The notes: generated from the sequence alone by a model not told the origin. A DNA stretch of 64,000 nucleotides from Actinophytocola xinjiangensis (GCF_001921215.1 NZ_MSIF01000013.1:62001-126000), one strand, 5' to 3'; counted from the stretch's first letter, positions 32,942 through 42,159 are shown. A program made the numbers and translations.

Positions 32942-35859
32942 GTGGTGAGGGCCCGCCGCCAGTGGACGGCGGCCCGGTCGTGCTCGCCCAGCGCCGCGTG
33001 CACGTCCCCGATCCCCTCCTCGGCCTGGGCCTTCTCCAGCGGCCGGTCGATCGGGATGGCCAGCGCCTCGCGGTGGCGTTCCAGCGCGGCGTCGGTCTCG
33101 CCGACGTCCAGGTGCAGCTGGCCGAGCACGACCAGCACCTGCAACCGCAGGATCTGGTCGTCGGTGACCTCGGCGACCCGCAGTGCGTCGTGCTGGCAGC
33201 GCACCGCCAGGTCGTGCTCGCCGAGCTGGCGGTGGATGCGGCCCAGGTTGTAGGTCGCCTCGCCCTCGATGGTGCGGTTGCCGGTCTGGTGGGCCAGGTC
33301 CAGCGCACGCTGCGCGTACTCGATCGCCTCCAGCGGCTGACCGGTGTCGTTGGCGAGGAACGCCAGCTCGTGCAGGGGATAGATCAGCCGGTGGCGGTCC
33401 TCGTCCTCGTCGCTGAGTTCCACGGCCTCGTGCAGGTAGCGGGCCGCCGCGGCGTAGTCGCCGACCGTGCGGTACACCGAGCCGAGGTTCGACAGCCCGC
33501 TCGCCAGCCGACTCCGCACACCGTCGCGCCGCAGCAGCTCGACCGCCCGCTCGCACAACGGGACCACCTCGCGGAACCTGTTGACGTCGAACAGCGCCGC
33601 GGCGGTGTTGTTCAGGGCAGCGCCTTCGCCGGACGCGTCACCGAGCTCACGGTAGAGCAGCATCGCCTGCTCGCTGTGCGCGATGGACTCCTCGGTGCGC
33701 ATCAGCCGGAAGTACGCGGAGCCGAGATGGCGCAGGGCGTTCGCCTCGGCCCGCCGGTCGCCGGTCTCCCGCGCCGCCCGCAGGGCCATGGTGTTCAGCG
33801 CGATTGCCTCGTCGAAGTGGCCCCGCACGTCCAGGTAGTGCCACAGCGCGTACGACAGTGCCGTGACGTGGCCGGCGACGGCCGGGTCGGCGGTGGCCAC
33901 CACGTTGGAGATCTCGGTGTCGAGCCAGTGCAGTGCGTCGTCGTAGCCGGTGAAGGTGGGGGCGGCGACCGTGCCGGGCTCGATGAGGTGCGGCGCGCCC
34001 AGGTGCGGGGAGACCTGGTCGGTGGCCAGGGTGGCAGTGTGCAGGTAGTAGGCGCGCAGCCGGTCGATGCCGGCGTCGGCGTCGTCGGTGTCGGCGGCGG
34101 CGAGTTCGGCGGCGTAGGTGCGCAGCAGGTCGTGCATCCGGAAGCGGCCGTCGTGGGTCTGTTCGATCAGGTGCGCGCGGGCCAGCGCCGCCAGGCCCCG
34201 GCGGGCGGTGCGCGGGTCGGTGCCGGCCATCGCGGCCAGGGCGTAGGCGTCGACGTCGCGGCCGGGATGGGCGCCGCAGAGCCGGAACAGGCGGGCGGTG
34301 ACGTCGGTGAGGTTCTGGTAGGACCACGAGAACACGGCGCGTACGGCGGTGTGCGGGTCGTCGTCGGAGTCGAACACGTCCAGCCGGTGCTGCTCGTCGA
34401 CCAGCTCGGCGACCAGGCTCGCCATGCCGTCACCCCGCCGCGACCGCACCAGCTCGCCGGCCACCCGCAGCGCCAGCGGCAGCCGCGCGCACAGCCGGAC
34501 CAGTTCGTCGACCTGGCTCCGGTCGTTCTCGCCGACCAGCCGGTTGAGCAGGTCGACCGACTCGGCGCGCGGCAGCCGGCCGAGCCCGAGACGCTGGGCG
34601 CCGTCGCGCGCGACCAGGCCGGCGAGTGCGTCGCGGCTGGTGACCAGGACGGTGACCGTCGCCGAGCCGGGCAGCAGCGGGCGGACCTGTTCGACGGTGC
34701 GCGCGTTGTCCAGCACCATGACCATGCGCCGGCCGTCGACCAGGGTGCGGAACCGGGCGGAGCGTTCGTCGAGCTCGCCGGGCACCGCGCTGCCGTCCAG
34801 GCCCAGTGCCCGAAGGAAGCCGGCGAGGACGTCCTCGGGCGCCGCCGGCTCGGCCGGGCCGTAGCCGCGCAGGTCGACGTAGAGCTGACCGTCGGGGAAC
34901 CGGTCGCGGCGGCGGTGGGACCACAGCACGGCCAGGGTCGTCTTGCCGACACCGGCCGTCCCCGCGACCACCACCACCGGCGGGGCGTCGGCGCCGGTGG
35001 TGGTGTCGGTGTCGCCGAGCAGGTCGTCCAGTTGGGACAGTTCGGCCTGGCGGCCGACGAACCCGGTGACGTTGGCCGGCAGCTGCGCGGGAACCGGGGC
35101 GACCGCCGGGGCCGGGGCGGCCGGCGGCGCGGGGGTGTCCGGTTCACCGGACAGGATCCGGCTCTCCAGCGCCCGCAGCTCGGGTCCCGGGTCCAGGCCG
35201 AGTTCCTCGACCAGGGTGTCGCGGGTGGAACGGTAGGCGTCGAGCGCCTCGGCCTGCCGGCCGTCGCGGTACAGCGCCGACATCAGCAGCCAGGTGAACC
35301 GTTCGCGCAGCGGATGTTCGCGCACCAGCCCGGCCAACTCGGGGACGATCGAGGCGTGCCGGCCGGCGGTCAGCTCCGCCTCGTGCAGCAGCTCCAGCGC
35401 GGTGAGCCGGCGTTCGACCAGGCGCTGGGTCTCGTCGGCGAGCACCGGGGTGTCCAGCCCGTCGAAGGGCTGGCCGTGCCACAGGTCAAGCGCCTCGCGC
35501 AGCAGGTCGGCGCGCCGCGACGGCTCGTCCTCGGCGGCGCCCCGCTCGACCAGGTCGGTGAACCGGGCCAGGTCCAGCTCGCCGGGGCGGACCTCCAGCC
35601 GGTAGCCCGACGGCCCGAACGACAGCCGCGCCGGGTCGTCGAGCACCCGCCGCAGCTTGTGCACGTGCACCTGAAGTCGTTGGCCTGACCGGGGATCGGG
35701 CCGGCCGGACCACATGGCGTCAACCAGGACGTCCACGGCGACCGGTTCGTTGGCGCGCGCGAGCAGGACCGCCAGCATCACGCGCTGCAGGTGACCGGCC
35801 GGCTCGACGGCGGGCCCCGTCGCACGCAGGCGTAAGGCCCCGAGAATCTGGAACTCCAC
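32878..35859 (-). CDS. AfsR/SARP family transcriptional regulator with NB-ARC and TPR domains
   Basis: The 993-residue protein has an N-terminal winged helix (about 1-90), a bacterial transcriptional activation domain (about 95-240, with ELDLARFTDLVERG and LYRDGRQAEALDAYR), a STAND NTPase with the P-loop GTAGVGKTTL near residue 310 and LVDGRRMVMVLDNA, and a C-terminal array of about seven TPR-like repeats. Large SARPs of this design switch on secondary metabolism or differentiation genes in actinomycetes. GTG 35859 is the start. No biosynthetic cluster is adjacent; its nearest neighbours are the ESX-like genes, which converge on it. Confidence 0.93.
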   Translation of the reverse strand: MEFQILGALRLRATGPAVEPAGHLQRVMLAVLLARANEPVAVDVLVDAMWSGRPDPRSGQRLQVHVHKLRRVLDDPARLSFGPSGYRLEVRPGELDLARFTDLVERGAAEDEPSRRADLLREALDLWHGQPFDGLDTPVLADETQRLVERRLTALELLHEAELTAGRHASIVPELAGLVREHPLRERFTWLLMSALYRDGRQAEALDAYRSTRDTLVEELGLDPGPELRALESRILSGEPDTPAPPAAPAPAVAPVPAQLPANVTGFVGRQAELSQLDDLLGDTDTTTGADAPPVVVVAGTAGVGKTTLAVLWSHRRRDRFPDGQLYVDLRGYGPAEPAAPEDVLAGFLRALGLDGSAVPGELDERSARFRTLVDGRRMVMVLDNARTVEQVRPLLPGSATVTVLVTSRDALAGLVARDGAQRLGLGRLPRAESVDLLNRLVGENDRSQVDELVRLCARLPLALRVAGELVRSRRGDGMASLVAELVDEQHRLDVFDSDDDPHTAVRAVFSWSYQNLTDVTARLFRLCGAHPGRDVDAYALAAMAGTDPRTARRGLAALARAHLIEQTHDGRFRMHDLLRTYAAELAAADTDDADAGIDRLRAYYLHTATLATDQVSPHLGAPHLIEPGTVAAPTFTGYDDALHWLDTEISNVVATADPAVAGHVTALSYALWHYLDVRGHFDEAIALNTMALRAARETGDRRAEANALRHLGSAYFRLMRTEESIAHSEQAMLLYRELGDASGEGAALNNTAAALFDVNRFREVVPLCERAVELLRRDGVRSRLASGLSNLGSVYRTVGDYAAAARYLHEAVELSDEDEDRHRLIYPLHELAFLANDTGQPLEAIEYAQRALDLAHQTGNRTIEGEATYNLGRIHRQLGEHDLAVRCQHDALRVAEVTDDQILRLQVLVVLGQLHLDVGETDAALERHREALAIPIDRPLEKAQAEEGIGDVHAALGEHDRAAVHWRRALTTYLDLGVPGAENVRPKLSALS

Positions 35860-36097
35860 GGGTTCGCTCCGTCCACAGTGTGCGGTGAACCCTAGACGAC
35901 CGGACCGGCGCGCCGGGGCCGTTCGCCGATACGTCGTACCGCGTTCGCCCGGACCGCCCGATTCGGACAGGGCGCCCTGGCGGGCCGTCCCGTTCCCCGA
36001 ACCGCCGGCCGTCGCCGGGTCTGGCCGATCGCGTCGGTGGCCACCGCCGGGAACCCGACGAAACCGTTGGTGCCGTTGAGGTCGCGCGGTGTAGCGG

Positions 36098-36793
36098 TCA
36101 GCCGAACTGGTCCAGGTACCGGCGGGCCACCGGAATCGACGACGCCGAGTACGGGCCCCCGAGCTCCAGCAGATCGGACAGCGAACCGACGGTCGTCACC
36201 TCGGCGAGTTCCGGCACGTTCCCGGCCGCGGTCTCTTTTGCCAGGAGAACGGCGAACCGTTCACGGATCACCTTCTCCGCGAGAGGCGGCGCACGGAAGA
36301 AGACCCCGACATTGCCGCCCGGCGTGGACGTCACCGCGAACCGCGCGAGTTCTTCCGGCGGCACGACGACGCCGGTTTCCTCCGCGAGCTCCCGGGCCGC
36401 CTCGTGCGCCAGCCACGCCTCGTCCACCGCGCCGGTCGGCTGCTCGACGACACCACCGGGGATCTGCACCTGACCCGCCGCCGTCGTCCGGCCCACCACC
36501 AGTCCACCCTCGACCGTGGGTTGCACGACGGCCGCGAACAGGGCCGGCGCCACGTCCGCGCCGGGAACACGCCGCAGGGAGAAGTACCGGTAGGTGACCG
36601 GGGCCCATTCCAGGGTCAGTGTCGAGTCCGCCGGCCGGTGATCCACGCGCGGACAGGCCAGCGCGGGCCCGTCGTACAGGGTCGGATCCGCCAGAACGGC
36701 CTGCTCCCAGGCGCGGTCCACGGCTTGCTGGTCGACGGCCGGCAACGTGCCCCGCACCAGCCGGAGCCGGTCGGGGACGATCACCCGCGCCAT
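36098..36793 (-). CDS. Nudix hydrolase family protein
   Basis: The 231-residue protein has a Nudix box with the REL-x-EE-x-G core (AARELAEETGVVV) preceded by the glycine-rich IPGGVVEQ, in a domain at about 75-200. The substrate is probably a nucleoside diphosphate derivative. ATG 36793 is nine bases from GAGGAG; ATG 36799 is only three bases from it. The gene precedes the AfsR-like gene in the same direction, across a 238-base gap (35860-36097) in which I see nothing recognisable. Confidence 0.8.
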   Translation of the reverse strand: MARVIVPDRLRLVRGTLPAVDQQAVDRAWEQAVLADPTLYDGPALACPRVDHRPADSTLTLEWAPVTYRYFSLRRVPGADVAPALFAAVVQPTVEGGLVVGRTTAAGQVQIPGGVVEQPTGAVDEAWLAHEAARELAEETGVVVPPEELARFAVTSTPGGNVGVFFRAPPLAEKVIRERFAVLLAKETAAGNVPELAEVTTVGSLSDLLELGGPYSASSIPVARRYLDQFG

Positions 36794-36882
36794 CGTCATA
36801 GGCTCCTCGACAGGGGTCGTCCCAGTAGGAACGCAAATCGCCGCCGACCTGTTCGTGCTGGTCAGCGGCGAATTCACGAGGG

Positions 36883-36955
36883 CGCCCTTGGCAGGATTCG
36901 AACCTGCGACACCTGCCTCCGGAGGGCAGTGCTCTATCCCCTGAGCTACAAGGGC
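36883..36955 (-). tRNA. tRNA-Arg (anticodon CCG)
   Basis: All cloverleaf parts can be drawn on the minus strand: acceptor GCCCTTG/CAAGGGC, D arm GCTC/GAGC, anticodon arm CTGCC/GGCAG with loop CTCCGGA (anticodon CCG, reading CGG), T arm GCAGG/CCTGC with TTCGAAT, and discriminator G. The length is 73 bases and the 3' CCA is not encoded. Confidence 0.97.
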
Positions 36956-37027
36956 CCGTCGTTCACTGGAACGGTGGCAGCTTACCGTACCCGGTCGGTG
37001 GGGGTCGGGGCGGCTACCGTTGCGGGT

Positions 37028-38683
37028 ATGAGTGGCGTGCGGCGGCGCTGGGTGGAGTCGGGCGAGGTGCGGTTGGCGGTGTACGAGCGGGGGTCGCCGG
37101 CGGCGACGACCCTGGTGCTGGTGCACGGTTATCCGGACAACGCGCACGTGTGGGACGAGGTCGCGCGGCGGTTGGCGCGGCGGTTCCACGTGGTGACCTA
37201 CGACGTGCGCGGACACGGCGGGTCCAGCACGCCCGAGAGCTACCGGATGGCGTCGTTGGGGGCGGATCTGGCGGCCGTGGTGCGCGCGGTGTCGGACGGG
37301 CCGGTGCACCTGGTGGGCCACGACTGGGGCTCGGTGCAGAGTTGGCCGGCGTTGGAACACGCCGACGTGCGGTCGTTCACCTCGATCTCGGGGCCGGACC
37401 TCGGGCACTCGGCGGACTGGCTGCGGCGCTGGTACCGGCACCCGCGCGCGGCGCTGCGCCAGGCACTGCACTCCTGGTACATCGGCGCCTTCCAGGTGCC
37501 GGTGATCCCCGAGCTGGTGATGGGCAGCGGGCGGCTGCTGCGGTCCTTCGGCGCCGGGAAACGGGACGCCCGCCACGGGCTGAACCTCTACCGGGCCAAC
37601 ATGGGCCGGTTCCGGCGGCCGACGCGGCGGGTCACGGTGCCGGTGCAGCAGATCGCGTTGCTGGACGACCCGTTCGTGACGCCGGCGTTGTTGCGGGCGG
37701 CGGACCCGTGCGTCGACGAGCTGTACCGGCGTGAGCTGGTGGCCGGGCACTGGGCGCCGCGCACGCATCCGGACGCCGTCGCGCGGCTGGTCACCGAGTT
37801 CGTCGAGTACGTCGACGGGGAGGCGGCGGCGCCCCGGGAGTTGGCGCGGGCCAGGGTGGGGGACCGGCGTTCCGCGCTGGACGGGCAGCTCGCGGTGGTC
37901 ACCGGCGCGGGCAGCGGGATCGGCCGGGCGACGGCCGTCGCGCTGGCGGGGCAGGGGGCGCACGTGGTGTGCGTCGACGTCGACGGGGACGCGGCGGCGC
38001 GGGTGGCGTCGCAGGTCGGCGGGTCGGCCTGTCAGCTGGACGTGGCGGACGGGGAGGCCACCGGGCGGGTGGCGCGGCGGGTGCTGGCCGAGCACGGGGT
38101 GCCGGACCTGGTGATGGCCAACGCGGGCGTGGGGCTGAGCGGGTCGTTCCTGGAGACCTCGGTCGACGATTGGCGGCGGGTGCTGGACGTCAACCTGTGG
38201 GGCGTCATCCACACGCTGCGCGCCTTCCTGCCGGCGATGGTCGAGCGCGGCGAGGGTGGGCACGTGGTGGTGACCGCGTCGGCGGCGGGCATCGTGCCGT
38301 TGCCCTCGCTGCCGGCGTACGGCACGACGAAGGCCGGGGTGTTGTTGCTGGCCCAGTGCCTGTCGGCGGAGTTGGCGCCGGCGGGGATCGGGGTCAGCGC
38401 GATCTGTCCCGGTTTCGTGCACACGAACATCACCGCGACGGCCCGGTTCGCCGGCACCGGTCCCGACGAGCAGCGTCGCCGCCAGGCGCGGGCTACCGCG
38501 GCCTACCGCCGGCGCGGCTACGAGCCGGAGCGGGTGGCGGCGGCCGTGGTTCGGGCGGTGGAGGACAACCGGCTGGTCGTGCCGGTCACGCCGGAGGCCC
38601 GGGTGGGGGCCGTGGGGGTGCGCTACCTCCCGGCCACGACCAGGGCGTTCGCCCGCTGGATCGACTCCTTGACCAGCTCCTGA
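37028..38683 (+). CDS. ephD: EphD-like alpha/beta hydrolase-SDR fusion
   Basis: The 551-residue protein joins two enzymes. Residues 1-275 are an epoxide-hydrolase-type alpha/beta hydrolase with HGYP (oxyanion region) and nucleophile D99 in GHDWGS. Residues ~285-551 are a short-chain dehydrogenase with TGAGSGIG, a NAGVG block and the catalytic Y-x-x-x-K in YGTTKAG. The same order occurs in mycobacterial EphD, which acts on oxygenated mycolic acids; whether this organism has such lipids is not shown here. ATG 37028 lacks a strong ribosome site. It is divergent from tRNA-Arg. Confidence 0.9.
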   Translation: MSGVRRRWVESGEVRLAVYERGSPAATTLVLVHGYPDNAHVWDEVARRLARRFHVVTYDVRGHGGSSTPESYRMASLGADLAAVVRAVSDGPVHLVGHDWGSVQSWPALEHADVRSFTSISGPDLGHSADWLRRWYRHPRAALRQALHSWYIGAFQVPVIPELVMGSGRLLRSFGAGKRDARHGLNLYRANMGRFRRPTRRVTVPVQQIALLDDPFVTPALLRAADPCVDELYRRELVAGHWAPRTHPDAVARLVTEFVEYVDGEAAAPRELARARVGDRRSALDGQLAVVTGAGSGIGRATAVALAGQGAHVVCVDVDGDAAARVASQVGGSACQLDVADGEATGRVARRVLAEHGVPDLVMANAGVGLSGSFLETSVDDWRRVLDVNLWGVIHTLRAFLPAMVERGEGGHVVVTASAAGIVPLPSLPAYGTTKAGVLLLAQCLSAELAPAGIGVSAICPGFVHTNITATARFAGTGPDEQRRRQARATAAYRRRGYEPERVAAAVVRAVEDNRLVVPVTPEARVGAVGVRYLPATTRAFARWIDSLTSS

Positions 38684-38684
38684 G

Positions 38685-38713
38685 TTGCACTCATGCGCAT
38701 GTGACTATATGTT
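38685..38713 (+). promoter_or_regulatory. CDF gene promoter with palindrome between -35 and -10
   Basis: TTGCAC (38685-38690) and TATGTT (38708-38713) are 17 bases apart. The 10-base palindrome CATGCGCATG (38692-38701) fills the spacer. This is where metal-sensing MerR or ArsR/SmtB-type regulators usually bind; no such regulator gene is adjacent. Confidence 0.55.
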
Positions 38714-38743
38714 TCGGCTGGGACCGGACGAAGGAGCCGAAGC

Positions 38744-39655
38744 ATGGGGCAGGGACACGGGCACGGCCAGGCGCTGAGCGCGTCCGGCCGGCACGTCGGG
38801 CGTCTGGCCATGGCCTTCGCCGTCACGGCCGCCTTCATGGTGCTCGAACTGACCGTCGCCGTCACCACCTCGTCGCTGGCCCTGCTCTCCGACGGCGCCC
38901 ACATGGTCACCGACGTCATCGGCGTCGGCCTCGCCCTCGCCGCGATCCTCGCCGCCCGCCGCTCGCGACAGAAGGCCGGGCGCACCTTCGGGCTCTACCG
39001 CGCCGAGGTCCTCGCCGCCCTGGCGAACGCCGTCCTGCTCTTCGGCGTGGCCGCCTACGTCCTGTACGAGGCGATCCACCGGATCAGCGACCCGACCGAG
39101 GTACCGGGCCTGACGGTGTCGCTGGTGGCCGTCGCCGGCCTGCTCGCCAACGTCGTCGCGTTCCTGCTGCTCCGGGCCGGCGCCAAGGAAAGCCTCAACC
39201 TGCGGGGCGCCTACCTGGAAGTGCTCGCCGACCTCGTCGGCTCGGTGGGAGTGCTCGTCAGCGGGCTGGTCACCCTGCTGTTCGGCTGGCGCTACGCCGA
39301 CCTGATCATCGGTGTCGCCATCGGGCTGTTCGTGTTGCCGAGAACCTGGACGCTGGCCCGGCGGTCACTGCGGATCCTGTTCCAGCACGCGCCGGAAGGC
39401 GTCGACGTCGACGCGCTGACCACGGCGTTGTGCGCGCTTCGCGGAGTGGGCGAGGTGCATGACGTGCACGTGTGGACGCTGACGTCGGGGATGGAGGTCG
39501 CCTCGGCCCACCTGACGGTGCTGCCGGGGGCGGATCAGGGCGAGGTGCTGGCGGCGGCCCGGAAGCTGTTGGCGCGGGAGTACCAGATCGACCATGCGAC
39601 GCTTCAGGTGGAGACCGGGGAGGCCGCCGGCGGCTGCCACGAACTCCAGTGGTGA
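38744..39655 (+). CDS. Cation diffusion facilitator (CzcD-like metal efflux)
   Basis: The 303-residue protein has an N-terminal GHGHG metal-binding start, six membrane helices and a cytosolic C-terminal domain with VHDVHVWTLTSG. It should export Zn2+ or a similar divalent metal against protons. In helix 2 the H-x-x-x-D site is present (SDGAHMVTDV). In helix 5 the usual H-x-x-x-D reads E-x-x-x-D (LEVLADLVGSVG), so one metal-ligand His is replaced by Glu. ATG 38744 is seven bases from GAAGGAG. It converges on the DUF305 gene with no gap. Confidence 0.93.
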   Translation: MGQGHGHGQALSASGRHVGRLAMAFAVTAAFMVLELTVAVTTSSLALLSDGAHMVTDVIGVGLALAAILAARRSRQKAGRTFGLYRAEVLAALANAVLLFGVAAYVLYEAIHRISDPTEVPGLTVSLVAVAGLLANVVAFLLLRAGAKESLNLRGAYLEVLADLVGSVGVLVSGLVTLLFGWRYADLIIGVAIGLFVLPRTWTLARRSLRILFQHAPEGVDVDALTTALCALRGVGEVHDVHVWTLTSGMEVASAHLTVLPGADQGEVLAAARKLLAREYQIDHATLQVETGEAAGGCHELQW

Positions 39656-40357
39656 TCAGGCCGGTGGGAGCGGCTGGGCGCCTCTCCTGGTCAACATGTC
39701 GGTCAGCAGGTTGACCTCGGAGACCTGGCTGGACACGATCTTCTTCGCCAGGTTCCGTACGTAGCCGGCACTCGCGTGCTGGGCCCCGTACTCCGCCATC
39801 TGCAACCCGCCCTGGTGGTGGCGCAGCATCAGTTGCAGGAACAGCACGTCCAGCTCCCGGCCCGTCGCCGCGCGCAGCTGGTCGAGTTCCTGGCTGGTGG
39901 CCATGCCCGGCATGCGGTCGACCGCGCCTGTGGTCGTCTGGCCGAGGGCGTCGGTGTGTTCGTGGGTGCCGCCCTGGGACATCCACTCCATGTGCCCGGC
40001 GCCGGGGTCGGGCAGGCTCTGGCGGCCCCACACGGTCAGCCACCCTGCCATCTCGCTGGCCTGGGCGAGCTGCGTCGACTCGATGTCGAAGGCCAGGCGG
40101 CGCAGCTCGCCGTCGTCGGTGCGGTCCCGTTCGATGCCGGCCATCGTGACGGCCTGCAGGTGGTGGACGCGCATGTCCTGGGCGAACCCCACGTCGACCG
40201 AGTCGGGGCCCGGTGTGACGTCGTTGGAGCGGGACATCGCGAGGAGCATGCCGCCGGCGGCGCCCACGAGCAGCACGGCCACCATCGCCGCGACGATGAT
40301 CAGTACCCGGCTCGAGTTGCTCGTGGGCGGTGAGGCGTCGGTGTCGGTGTCGGTCAC
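39656..40357 (-). CDS. Membrane-anchored DUF305 protein
   Basis: The 233-residue protein has one N-terminal membrane helix (residues ~18-42) and a DUF305 ferritin-like bundle outside. Unlike the DUF305-like lipoprotein at 4172, both His-His motifs are intact (VHHLQAVTMA and MLRHHQGGLQMAE), as is RMPGMATSQEL. DUF305 proteins are often linked with copper or other metals, but the activity is not settled. GTG 40357 overlaps the stop of the DUF3105 gene as GTGA, so the two are made together. Confidence 0.9.
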   Translation of the reverse strand: MTDTDTDASPPTSNSSRVLIIVAAMVAVLLVGAAGGMLLAMSRSNDVTPGPDSVDVGFAQDMRVHHLQAVTMAGIERDRTDDGELRRLAFDIESTQLAQASEMAGWLTVWGRQSLPDPGAGHMEWMSQGGTHEHTDALGQTTTGAVDRMPGMATSQELDQLRAATGRELDVLFLQLMLRHHQGGLQMAEYGAQHASAGYVRNLAKKIVSSQVSEVNLLTDMLTRRGAQPLPPA

Positions 40358-41238
40358 TGGCTCGGCGGTGGGGCGCCCGTGCCGGACGCGGCCGGGGGCT
40401 GCTCACTGGCGGGCGGGGCCGTGCCCTCCGTCGCGGGCGGCGGGACCTGCTGGCCCTGCATCTCCTGCGCCGACTCGTCGACCGCGCCGGTGCCGTCCAT
40501 CTTCACCGCGTCGTCGCCAGGGGGCTCGGCCACGAACGGCGGCGGGTTGGCCGGGTCGAACCCGGTGCCGTCGACGTCACAGCGACCGCCTGGCTCGGGG
40601 TTCTGGTACTGGTTCTCGCGCAGCGACCGGATGAACTCGTCGATGCGGGTGTCGTCGGCCTTGTCCAGCTTGAGCTGGTGGCCCCACGACTGCAGCGAGA
40701 TCGGCTTGTCCAGCCCGGGCCACGGCGACATCATCATGTACGGCTGGCCCTCGACCTTGCCCTTGAGCTTGTCGAGGTCACCGCCCTTGACCTGGTCGGG
40801 GTTGTAGGCGATCCACACCGACCCGTGCTCCAGCGAGTGCACCATGTTCTCCGTGCGCACCGCCGTGTCGTACACCACGCCGCTGCACGCCGCCCACGCC
40901 TGGTCGTGCGGGCCGCCGAAGGGCGGTGACTGGTCGTAGGCCACCCGCTGCGCACCGGTGACGTGCTGGCCGGACTCGTACTTCTCCCGCTTCACCCCGT
41001 CGATGTTCTCCGACGGGTCGGGGTTCTCCTCCGAGGCGACCCACTGCTCCTTCTCGTTGATCTCCAGGAAGGCGTAGGTGAACACCCCGCCGGCCAGCAG
41101 CACGACGGCCAGCACGGCCGCTATCGTGCCCCAGGGCTTGGGCCGCGTCGGCCTCCCGGCCGACGAGCGGGAGCGCCCCTTGGCGCCGTTCTTACTCTTG
41201 GGCTTGGTTGTGCCCTTGCTCTTCGTCCCGCTCGCCAT
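40354..41238 (-). CDS. Membrane-anchored DUF3105 protein
   Basis: The 294-residue protein starts with a Lys/Ser-rich cytosolic segment, one membrane helix (about 37-58) and an extracellular DUF3105 domain with [31 protein letters not shown] and SWGHQLKL, followed by a Pro/Ala-rich tail. The His/Cys pattern suggests metal or redox chemistry, unproven. ATG 41238 is preferred to the frame start at 41292 because it begins the usual basic segment. It is the first gene of the coupled DUF3105-DUF305 pair. Confidence 0.85.
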   Translation of the reverse strand: MASGTKSKGTTKPKSKNGAKGRSRSSAGRPTRPKPWGTIAAVLAVVLLAGGVFTYAFLEINEKEQWVASEENPDPSENIDGVKREKYESGQHVTGAQRVAYDQSPPFGGPHDQAWAACSGVVYDTAVRTENMVHSLEHGSVWIAYNPDQVKGGDLDKLKGKVEGQPYMMMSPWPGLDKPISLQSWGHQLKLDKADDTRIDEFIRSLRENQYQNPEPGGRCDVDGTGFDPANPPPFVAEPPGDDAVKMDGTGAVDESAQEMQGQQVPPPATEGTAPPASEQPPAASGTGAPPPSQ

Positions 41239-41373
41239 GCCGGTCTCGGACCTCGTCTCGTCACCGCTGTTACCCGGATGTACACACCCCAACCGGTAAG
41301 TGTAAGGACATCTTGTTGGGTCGGCGTCAACGGCCGGCGCTCACCCGCCGCTCACAGGCCGCTGACCACCGGT

Positions 41374-42069
41374 TCACGGTCCGTCGACGGGCACGGCGTC
41401 CGGCCCGGGCGGGCTCGGGTCGAACGGGGGCGGGTTGGTCGTGTCGAACAGCGACGGGTCGGTCTCGCACGGTGCCCCCGGCTCGGGCGCGGTGTACTCG
41501 TTGTCCCGCAGCGCCTGGACGAACTGGTCGATCCGCTCGTCGCCGGCCTCGGTGACCCGCAGCTGGTGGTCCCAGGCCTGCAACGCGATCGGCGTGTCCA
41601 TCCCGGGGTAGGGGGACAGCATCAGGTACGGCTGGCCGTCGACCAGCTCGGCCAGGGCGGACACGTCGGCGGCGGGCAGCAGGGTCGGCTCGTAGGCGAT
41701 CCACACCGCGCCGTGCTCCAGGGCGTGCACCATGTGCTCGGTACGCACCGCCCGGGTGTAGACGGTGCCGTTGCAGTTGGCCCACACCTCGTCGTGGGCG
41801 CCGCCGGTGGGCGGGTGCCGGTCGTAGGCGACGCGCTGGCCGGGCAGGGTGTGCAGGCCGCCGGCGTGGTCGGTCAGCTCGACGCCCTCGATCTTCGTGG
41901 ACGGGTCGGGGTTGGACTCGACCGGCTGGAACGGGGCCGGGGCGGGGGTCTGCCCGCCGGCCTGGTCGCCGTTCTGGCCGGCGTTCGGATCGCTGCCGGT
42001 TCTGCTGCTGCAGCCGCCGAGCAGGGCGAGAACGGCCGTCAGGGCGACGGCCGTGCGTGTGATGTCGAT
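41374..42069 (-). CDS. DUF3105 lipoprotein with no ordinary start codon
   Basis: The DUF3105 domain is clear ([34 protein letters not shown]), and upstream the frame continues through a spacer to a good lipoprotein signal ([11 protein letters not shown], Cys encoded at about 42015). Between the stop TAG at 42144-42142 and the signal there is no ATG, GTG or TTG in frame. GGGAG at 42083-42079 is nine bases before ATC 42069, so I place the start there; ATC 42075 or CTG around 42107 are alternatives. An internal GTG at 41787 would lose the signal and half the domain. It is 135 bases upstream of the other DUF3105 gene, reading the same way. Confidence 0.65.
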   Translation of the reverse strand: MDITRTAVALTAVLALLGGCSSRTGSDPNAGQNGDQAGGQTPAPAPFQPVESNPDPSTKIEGVELTDHAGGLHTLPGQRVAYDRHPPTGGAHDEVWANCNGTVYTRAVRTEHMVHALEHGAVWIAYEPTLLPAADVSALAELVDGQPYLMLSPYPGMDTPIALQAWDHQLRVTEAGDERIDQFVQALRDNEYTAPEPGAPCETDPSLFDTTNPPPFDPSPPGPDAVPVDGP

Positions 42070-42146
42070 GGTGATCGTCTCCCGGTCGGTCCCCCCGCTG
42101 GTCAGCGTATGGCCGAGGCCACTCCGCCGGGTAGGGGCGGGCTACC

Positions 42147-42152
42147 TAGACT
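42147..42152 (+). promoter_or_regulatory. -10 element for leaderless argS
   Basis: TAGACT ends seven bases before the argS GTG, and no ribosome binding sequence precedes that codon, so transcription probably starts at the start codon itself. Confidence 0.5.
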
Positions 42153-42159
42153 TCTGCGG

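Noticed and set aside
32878-35859. AfsR/SARP gene as a marker of a nearby biosynthetic cluster
   Set aside because: No polyketide, peptide or terpene biosynthesis genes occur anywhere in the window.
36800-38422. Upstream extension of the Nudix frame to a 774-codon ORF
   Set aside because: The extension runs through tRNA-Arg and antisense to the EphD-like gene; the Nudix protein has a proper start with a ribosome site at 36793-36799.
41374-41787. Short DUF3105 ORF starting at GTG 41787
   Set aside because: That start would cut the conserved domain and lose a clear lipoprotein signal encoded in frame upstream.
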